This document shows, piece by piece, positions 58,014 to 64,000 of a stretch of 64,000 nucleotides of DNA. The stretch comes from Periconia sp. R9002 (Eukaryota; Ascomycota; Dothideomycetes; Pleosporales; Periconiaceae), in the NCBI GenBank assembly GCA_023627715.1, contig JAMAHW010000092.1, positions 114,996 through 178,995 on the forward strand. Reading direction: 5' to 3'. Under the pieces are notes generated by a model, which was not told the DNA's origin, ran no database searches, and worked only from the letters and a program-made list of their open reading frames with translations. The position numbers were made by a program, and so were the translations under genes. Every line of letters starts with the position of its first letter. Position 1 is the stretch's first letter.

Positions 58014-59342
58014 ATGGAATCTCTAGATGAAGAATCCAGGATCATCGATCAAGAACATGCAGAAGTGGAAAACGAAAATAATGTCGATCGTGATGATGTC
58101 ATTTCACTAACAGATACCCAAATCTACGAGGGCGATGACAGCTACGAACCTTTTGAAACTTACCAACACAAAGTGTCACAACTGGCCAGTCAAGTTTTAC
58201 CCAAGGCCAGCAGGAGCAGGATCAGCGTAGAGCGCCTCAAAGGTGGTTTCGATAACCGAACCATTGGAGTCACCATTTCGCCTCCGCCAGCCAACATTTT
58301 TGTTCGTATTTTCAGGACAATTCTGCAGCAGTTCTCCGGAAAGAAGATGGGTATAACCAATCAATACGTCGTTCGCATCCCACGTATCAACTCCGAGTTC
58401 TTAGCACAACAAGTTGCAGTACTACGTGTGCTAGCTACCAAGCTCTCCTTACCCGTTGCAAAGGTTATCTCGTACGATAAATCGGACAACAACGTTTTAG
58501 GGTCTGCATATATGATTCAGACTCGCCTTGAAGGTCAGCTTTTAAAACACGTTATTAGTGATCTCAATTCTCGACAGCGTTTGAGCGTTATGAAGGGCCT
58601 TATGGGAGTCCACGAAGCTTTGCTTAAACTGCAGTCTCCTACTGCTGGTGAGATTGCTGAAGATAATATCACAATCACTCCACGGTCAGACGTTCACATG
58701 TCCAAGTATTATGTCCCGGATAGGCAAGTGCTGTGCGATGAAGATTCAAAGCCACGCACATGGCCCGCGTTTCGGCAAAGCACGTTGATATCCATGATTG
58801 AGCAATGTGAGCGTTGGCGGGAATATTGCGAATCGGATGGTGAGGCCTATGATCACATTTGGGACAGCTTCATTGTCATCTCAAAGACGCTCGAACGGCT
58901 TGGATTTCTTGACGGACCGTGCTCACTTCAACATGGCGATCTAGGTGACCACAATATCTTTGTCAATGTCAAGAATGAAAGCACCGTTGAAATCACCGGC
59001 GTAATTGATTGGGACTACGCTACGTTTGTTCCCAAGTTTGTGGCCTACCGCGCCCCGTTTTGGATGTGGATTGATGATGAGATGGATTGGCAAGACGAAC
59101 GCCTTGCAGTTCACGAGCCGACAAATGAGAAGCACCGGGCGATGAAGGCCTATTTTGAGAAGCACGCTTCAGATAAGTGGAAAAAGTTTGCTTTCACACC
59201 CGAGGCTATCCTTGGTCGGCAAATGTTTGATTTTCTGCTACGTGGCGTGCATTATGACCACGAAGCTGAGGCGGCCGAAGCTCTGCTCAAGGACTGGGAT
59301 AAGCTACATCCCGAGGATCAAATCTGTGGCAACCAACAGTGA
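58014..59342 (+). CDS. APH-like phosphotransferase, paralogue 1
   Basis: The frame is open from 57915, but the first ATG is at 58014 (MESLDEESRI), giving 442 residues in one exon. YEPFETYQHKVSQLAS and SVERLKGGFDNRTIG lead into the small lobe (YVVRIPRINSE as Lys/Arg strand). The catalytic loop is LQHGDLGDHNIFVN near residue 306, and GVIDWDYATF near residue 331 supplies the Mg ligand. These are Brenner-type motifs of the aminoglycoside phosphotransferase/choline-kinase superfamily. The C-terminus has WKKFAFTPEAILGRQMFDF. In fungi the superfamily is large and mostly uncharacterised; substrates are small molecules or proteins. The gene has a full-length paralogue at 61803 and a divergent Cys-rich neighbour, also duplicated. 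Confidence 0.88.
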   Translation: MESLDEESRIIDQEHAEVENENNVDRDDVISLTDTQIYEGDDSYEPFETYQHKVSQLASQVLPKASRSRISVERLKGGFDNRTIGVTISPPPANIFVRIFRTILQQFSGKKMGITNQYVVRIPRINSEFLAQQVAVLRVLATKLSLPVAKVISYDKSDNNVLGSAYMIQTRLEGQLLKHVISDLNSRQRLSVMKGLMGVHEALLKLQSPTAGEIAEDNITITPRSDVHMSKYYVPDRQVLCDEDSKPRTWPAFRQSTLISMIEQCERWREYCESDGEAYDHIWDSFIVISKTLERLGFLDGPCSLQHGDLGDHNIFVNVKNESTVEITGVIDWDYATFVPKFVAYRAPFWMWIDDEMDWQDERLAVHEPTNEKHRAMKAYFEKHASDKWKKFAFTPEAILGRQMFDFLLRGVHYDHEAEAAEALLKDWDKLHPEDQICGNQQ

Positions 59343-60447
59343 TTACAGATTAATTCCCCCTATAGTAACCGCTGAAACCACCCCGGATTCGGCTATGCTA
59401 TTGCCATAGTCTCTATTATTTTGTATAAAAGCTTATTTAGACAGTGAATTCAATCTTGATTTGCTCCAGTATAGGATTCTTATTTCCGCAAATCCTCTAA
59501 CAAAATCTCATCTTCTGTAAGTTACGCGAATACTTTAATATCTAAATATACTATATATATACTTGACGGACGGTGAATATTTCCATACTATGACAACGCT
59601 CTGAGCTTGATACAAGAAGTGAGATCTGAAGGAATAATGTTTTTATATGTAACGAGTATAGGTATGTAGGAATCGTTGGCTTGTCACATCCTTTTCGGGG
59701 ATCATGTAGGTGGATGAGAGTGGAAATGAGGGATCTGATTGAGATGCTATTCTAACTATGTCAACGAGGGCGTATAAGTATGTCCTGTTCCACAAACAAT
59801 CTCCCTGAACCTCCTGCAGGCGAACACCCAAAATCAACCAAATAACAATTTGTCACGTAACAAAGCTCGTACCAATCAACGGAAGAAGGCGACTTATCAC
59901 TTATCAAAGCAGGCTGAAGATAAACAAAAAACCACGTATACAACTTGTCCTGCACATTGGAAGGATGTGGCACGAATCTCGCCAAAAGGAGGTGAGTTCT
60001 ACAAAGTCTTCGCGATCATACCCCTCTATATGCGGTATATATTCATTTAAAAGCAGCATTATGATTTCACAGTTGGCACTAGCAATTGTTTTTTGTACAA
60101 ATCGTTTCATTTGTGGGTATATCAATCTAAGACCCGCTCTAATAGTCTAGCAATATACACTCCCTTGGTCTCAGATTCCATGTAAACGACAAAGTTTTCG
60201 TTCTCTCTATGCCATTTTTTGTCCTTGTGGTTCCAAGTTCCTTCGGGGTTCGCCAGACAGTAAGAGCAGATCAATACCCCCGATGCTCTATCAGCCCTTT
60301 ATCGGCCATCTATTCTCCCTGTATTGTAGGTCCTGTGTATAAATGACCCAGTGTTGCGTTCCCTCTAAGTCATTCGCCTTCCTTGTCCTTGAACCGCCAT
60401 GTTTGTATGGGAATAGCAGGCTCGTGAGAGCAGATACGATGAATAAC
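59343..60447. other. Intergenic
   Basis: About 1.1 kb. Position 59442-59503 resembles 48617-48678 (dispersed family C). No gene recognised. Confidence 0.5.
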
Positions 60448-60738
60448 TTAGTCTTTGACCTTGGGGAACTCGTCGATGGATGTCTTCTTCTTCAGCGCCT
60501 TTTCCTCCTTTGCTTTTTCTTTGCGTGCCTCCGAAGTTGCGTGACGTTCAACCTGGAGACATCCAGTACATACCTCATTCTTGAGGCAGTAGTTCACACA
60601 TCCGCTAGGGCACCAGCATTGGTGTTGCTGGCAAAATAGCCGTTGGTCCCCGGTGGTGGGGTGCGCCACTCGACGCGGCCTGCAATTGCCCTGTTTCTTA
60701 AGGGGGCAGTGGTGGGTAGTTTTGAGCTTCATCTTCAT
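60448..60738 (-). CDS. Small Cys-rich protein, paralogue 2
   Basis: The likely start is ATG 60738 (MKMKLKTTHHC), giving 96 residues. The open frame continues upstream to 60894, but similarity to the paralogue at 56229-56543 begins here. Cysteines at 11, 19, 36, 41, 43, 47, 51, 57 and 60, with His at 9, 10, 26 and 39, follow the same order: HHC, GNCRP, FCQQHQ, CPSGCxxxCLKxExCxGC. The C-terminus is a Lys/Glu-rich helix (ARKEKAKEEKALKKK) and the end is acidic. It probably binds zinc and has no signal peptide. It faces away from the kinase gene at 61803 across a ~1.1-kb region. Function unknown. Confidence 0.72.
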   Translation of the reverse strand: MKMKLKTTHHCPLKKQGNCRPRRVAHPTTGDQRLFCQQHQCWCPSGCVNYCLKNEVCTGCLQVERHATSEARKEKAKEEKALKKKTSIDEFPKVKD

Positions 60739-61802
60739 ATTGGCGGAGAGTGTTCGTTGAGTTGAGTTTGTATTGAGTTGAGTGTGTATTGAGTTGAGTG
60801 GACGTTCTGGAAGTAGAGAAAACGTTAATAGTTTATACATTGTGAGTATCACCATCAAACGCTCACATTGTAAGTGAATGATGCTCATGTGCACAGGTTG
60901 TGTACAATGACCTCAAGGCCAACCGAGGGAACAAACGCCTATTGTTCACTCTTACTGGTCAAAACAAGCCCTCAAAGCCAGGCAACTACCTACATCTGTG
61001 TATGTAGCACAGCATCATGATAGCGTTGGTGGTTACTGTTGGTTGAATTTCCAAATTGTGGCTGCGAGACCTACCCATCAAATGATGGGTGTTGGTTGAT
61101 GATATGTCGTCGAGGCCTTACTTTACTTGTTGAATTGGGGTCGAGCGAGCACATCTAACTTCAAAGCATAGTATATATCAAGGTGATATTGAAAAGATAG
61201 GAAAAGGGTATATCTGTTAGGGTCCATGTTGTCCACGACTATAGCCTAGACGTTTCTGTAGTTTCTTACCGGTGCATGCGAGCAATCATGTTGCTGTGCG
61301 ATAAAGTATTCTGCTCACCTTCTGATAAGCTGACCTGGCCATATGTGGATGAAGTAAATGCTCTCCGAAGAAAAAAAATAGGACCCAAAATACCTAATTA
61401 GTTAATATTATTTTAATCTAAGTGTTTGCTGAGTGCTTGTTCGCTGATTTCACTCTCTAACAGGACCCTCACATGATTGCTCCTCGGTGACATGGTGGCT
61501 TGCATCAGAGACTGCATCACAATGCCAGAACAATCCCCTCGTGCCTTTACTTATCCTCGCGCGCGTCTCTCGACGCTTTATTCACCGAGACAGTGCTTTC
61601 ATTCTAGGCAGTGCTATCGCCAATCTGGTTAGCGCCATCTGTAAGAGGCAAGAGCAGGCGTGGTTGAGTCTAACAAAGACATCAAACGAACACAATGCCT
61701 TGTGTCGCGCTTTCTTGCTTTACCAGACATCCACTATTTAATACCGCCTTTTCTCCTGCACTCCAGGATTTCTCCAAACAACGAATTCAAATCTCCTCAA
61801 AA
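60739..61802. other. Divergent intergenic region
   Basis: The 5' leader of the Cys-rich gene contains a TGAGTTGAGT-type short repeat (~60755-60800). A perfect 8-bp inverted repeat ACCCATCA-AA-TGATGGGT is at 61073-61090. No further gene recognised. Confidence 0.5.
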
Positions 61803-63290
61803 ATGGCTTTGCAACCACAAAATCAAGGACTCAGTCTTAACTCTAACCCAGCACTCCCTGAGTCGCCTACCGACTCGCTCTTCCCGCCCGTCCCGCCTGC
61901 AGACAAACCTTCTCAGAATGTGGAGCTACAGAAGATTGACCATTCCGAGGATCTTGCACACATCGAGAATGGCGACAATGACAGCAATGCCGTTGTCCCC
62001 GTGCGTGTCGATACATCACTGTGGGGGTCCGATGAGGAATATGAGCCTTTTGACTCGTACCAACACAAAGTTGCACAACTGGCTAGTCAATTTTTTCCAA
62101 AGGCTAGCAAGATCACGTTGGAGCGCGTGCGGGGTGGTAGTGAAAATCGGACTATCGGTCTTACCGTTTTCGACCCCCTCCCCAATTTATTTACTCGCAT
62201 CTGGCGGCATGTCCCTTGTCTTTCAGGAAAAAAGAAAGTCAAGGGCATGCGGTACATTCTCCGCATTCCACGAAGCCCTCCTAATGAACTACTGGAGCAA
62301 CAGGTTGCGATATTGCGCGTAGTTGGAGCTAAGACGTCATTACCTGTTGCTCAAGTCATCAAGTATGATACTTCTACCAACAATGCTTTGAATTCAGATT
62401 ATATGATGCAGAGCCGCCTTCAAGGTCAACCTCTGGGAAATGTCATAGAGGAGCTCAACTCGAAGCAACTGGAGTCTGTTCTCAAGGGCGTTATGGAAAT
62501 TACGGAAACATTGTTGGGAGTTCAATCCGATACTGCCGGAGAGATCACCGAGGACAATGTTTCTCTTTCCACGATACCCAATTCGCCGATTCAAGTAGGA
62601 AAGTATCTTCTCCCGCCACGTGGTCAATTAGACTTTAGATTCCAGAAGCCGCGCACCTGGCCCGCGTTTCCCCAGGATACTTTGACCCTTCTGCTCGAAC
62701 AATGTCAGCGCTGGTCCGAGTATGCAATACACGAGAATGGAGGAGAAGATCTATTCGGATGGATATGGAATAGTTTTGCCGACATCTTCACGTCGCTGCA
62801 GAAGCAGGGTTTCTTGGACGGTCCATTCTCCCTAGTGCACGGCGATCTAGCCGATCATAACGTCCTTGTGAATGTCAAAGACGAGAAGACGGTCGAAATC
62901 ACTGGGATCGTGGACTGGGACTACGCCATGTTTGTGCCCAAATTTGTGGCGTACCGCGCCCCATTCTGGACGTGGCTCGACGACGACGACGACCTCGACT
63001 GGCATCATGAACACAATGCGAATCACGAGCCTACGACTGAGAAGGGCGGGATCGCAAAGGCGTACTTCCTGGCCAATGCATCAGAGGAATGGAAGAAGTT
63101 TGCTTTTGCGCCTGAGGCGATAATCGCTCGGCAACTGTTTGACTTCTGCATCCGTGGAATACAGGGCAGCTGGGATACGGATTTGATCGACGAGTGTTTT
63201 GAGAAATGGAACGAGCTACATCCTGAGGACAAAGTTAGGACGACCGATCCTTTTTTGGACAGCGACTCTGAATCTGAGGATGAAGACTAA
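61803..63290 (+). CDS. APH-like phosphotransferase, paralogue 2
   Basis: One exon. ATG 61803 (MALQPQNQ) gives 495 residues; an in-frame ATG at 61695 would add 36 residues without family similarity. The protein aligns along its whole length with the kinase at 58014: YEPFDSYQHKVAQLAS, VRGGSENRTIGL, the IPRSP small-lobe strand, PRTWPAFPQDTLTLL, LVHGDLADHNVLVN near residue 346, GIVDWDYAMFVPKFVAYRAPFW near residue 370, and WKKFAFAPEAIIARQLFDF. Catalytic Asp and the metal-binding Asp are present. The acidic end (DSDSESEDED) is not in the paralogue. Third-position GC is somewhat higher than in copy 1. The arrangement with the divergent Cys-rich gene repeats that at 56.2-59.3 kb. Confidence 0.88.
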   Translation: MALQPQNQGLSLNSNPALPESPTDSLFPPVPPADKPSQNVELQKIDHSEDLAHIENGDNDSNAVVPVRVDTSLWGSDEEYEPFDSYQHKVAQLASQFFPKASKITLERVRGGSENRTIGLTVFDPLPNLFTRIWRHVPCLSGKKKVKGMRYILRIPRSPPNELLEQQVAILRVVGAKTSLPVAQVIKYDTSTNNALNSDYMMQSRLQGQPLGNVIEELNSKQLESVLKGVMEITETLLGVQSDTAGEITEDNVSLSTIPNSPIQVGKYLLPPRGQLDFRFQKPRTWPAFPQDTLTLLLEQCQRWSEYAIHENGGEDLFGWIWNSFADIFTSLQKQGFLDGPFSLVHGDLADHNVLVNVKDEKTVEITGIVDWDYAMFVPKFVAYRAPFWTWLDDDDDLDWHHEHNANHEPTTEKGGIAKAYFLANASEEWKKFAFAPEAIIARQLFDFCIRGIQGSWDTDLIDECFEKWNELHPEDKVRTTDPFLDSDSESEDED

Positions 63291-64000
63291 ACTCCAGATG
63301 TTAAGATGACAGAGACCGGCATCTCTAGGAAGGATGAATCACTCCCTTATGTATCATAGTTCTCGTGCACGTAAAACTCAAGACTTGAGATTCATGCCTG
63401 TGTTGCCGGACAACTCCTGTGGCCATACAAAATATTGGTACCTTGAATTCCACTAACTAGAAAATTAATACCTATAATAATCATTACCATGACTCTCTAA
63501 AAAATAGTGCGTGATAGCTAACCCAATATCTACAATTTACTCATGCCTTAAAGCGACGTTCGCATTATCCACCAGAAATTCGGCTAAATTGTGTTAAGAG
63601 GCTGATGCGGTGATATTTGCTGATGGTCATGCCGGTCAATCTCGCGTCGTTTACCGCTGCAGGGTCGAAACATTGGCTTTCTTATTGGTCATTCCGTCTC
63701 ATTTGCCGATCATGAAACCACAAATCACGGCGAGCTACCTCAGAAATAATGCATATCCAAGTATCCATTGCCTATCGGACAAGACTATTTTGGAGGCGGT
63801 CAAATGTCTGATGGATTTGAACGACAAACGTCAATTTTTCGCGGCATGACGGGAGCGAAGGACTTGCGGAGGACTTCATGCGGCTTTGAACAAGGTCTAT
63901 ACGGTGGGGGGGGGGGGGGGGGGCAAAGAAATTAACGTTTTTAAAAAAACCCCACCACGTGGAAAACACAAAAAAAACACAAAAGGGAAAAATTTTACAC
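63291..64000. other. 3' flank and low-quality contig end
   Basis: No gene recognised. The last ~100 bases contain a run of 18 G (63906-63923), several A and C runs and almost no ordinary composition. This looks like a poorly resolved sequence end rather than biology. Confidence 0.6.

Noticed and set aside
1..64000. CRISPR arrays, bacterial operons, tRNA or rRNA genes
   Set aside because: No regularly spaced repeats and no tRNA or rRNA sequence were recognised, and the introns mark the DNA as eukaryotic; a tRNA scan would settle the tRNA question.

Overview
The window looks like a nuclear contig of a filamentous ascomycete (Pezizomycotina). Genes carry short introns of about 50-100 bases with GTRNGT donors and CTAAC-like branch sites. 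The gene content is typical of that group: HET, DUF6604 and DUF6594 proteins, a Zn2Cys6 regulator, an NB-ARC/TPR receptor, a caspase-like protein and a homologue of the Botrytis abscisic-acid sesquiterpene synthase. The ABA3-like gene hints at Leotiomycetes, but this is inference. Exon models below were built by hand and closed on reading phase; none has transcript support.

Layout. 1-6.2 kb: the 3' end of a metallo-beta-lactamase-fold gene, an intact HET gene and a seven-exon 7TM protein. 6.2-9.3 kb: gene-free, repeat-bearing and partly TA-rich. 9.3-13.2 kb: two broken genes, a kinase with one in-frame stop and a degraded HET gene. 13.5-23 kb: metabolic or regulatory genes (NmrA-like, SnoaL-like, Zn2Cys6 factor, ABA3-type terpene synthase). 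23-28.5 kb: an ankyrin relic, a DUF6604 gene carrying a 124-bp insertion, and a RING-H2 gene. 30-36.3 kb: pirin, a caspase-like protein, a small three-exon gene and a DUF6594 membrane protein, all on the plus strand. 37-48.4 kb: a broken HET gene, a small membrane protein, a lipase-like/NB-ARC/TPR receptor and another HET gene. 49-55 kb: secreted GH79 glycosidase, F-box-like protein and a 2-oxoglutarate/Fe(II) oxygenase. 56-63.3 kb: two copies of a divergent pair (small Cys-rich protein plus APH-like kinase). The last ~100 bases look like a poor-quality contig end.

Two themes stand out. First, the region is dense in genes of fungal allorecognition and programmed cell death (four HET loci, NLR-like receptor, caspase-like protein, DUF6594, DUF6604, ankyrin relic), and several are broken by different lesions, as expected of a birth-and-death gene island. 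Second, several short dispersed repeats with no coding content recur across the window, some beside duplicated target-like sequences, suggesting small non-autonomous elements. The best candidates for something undescribed are the duplicated Cys-rich/APH-like pairs at the right end and the caspase-like/small-protein/DUF6594 trio.
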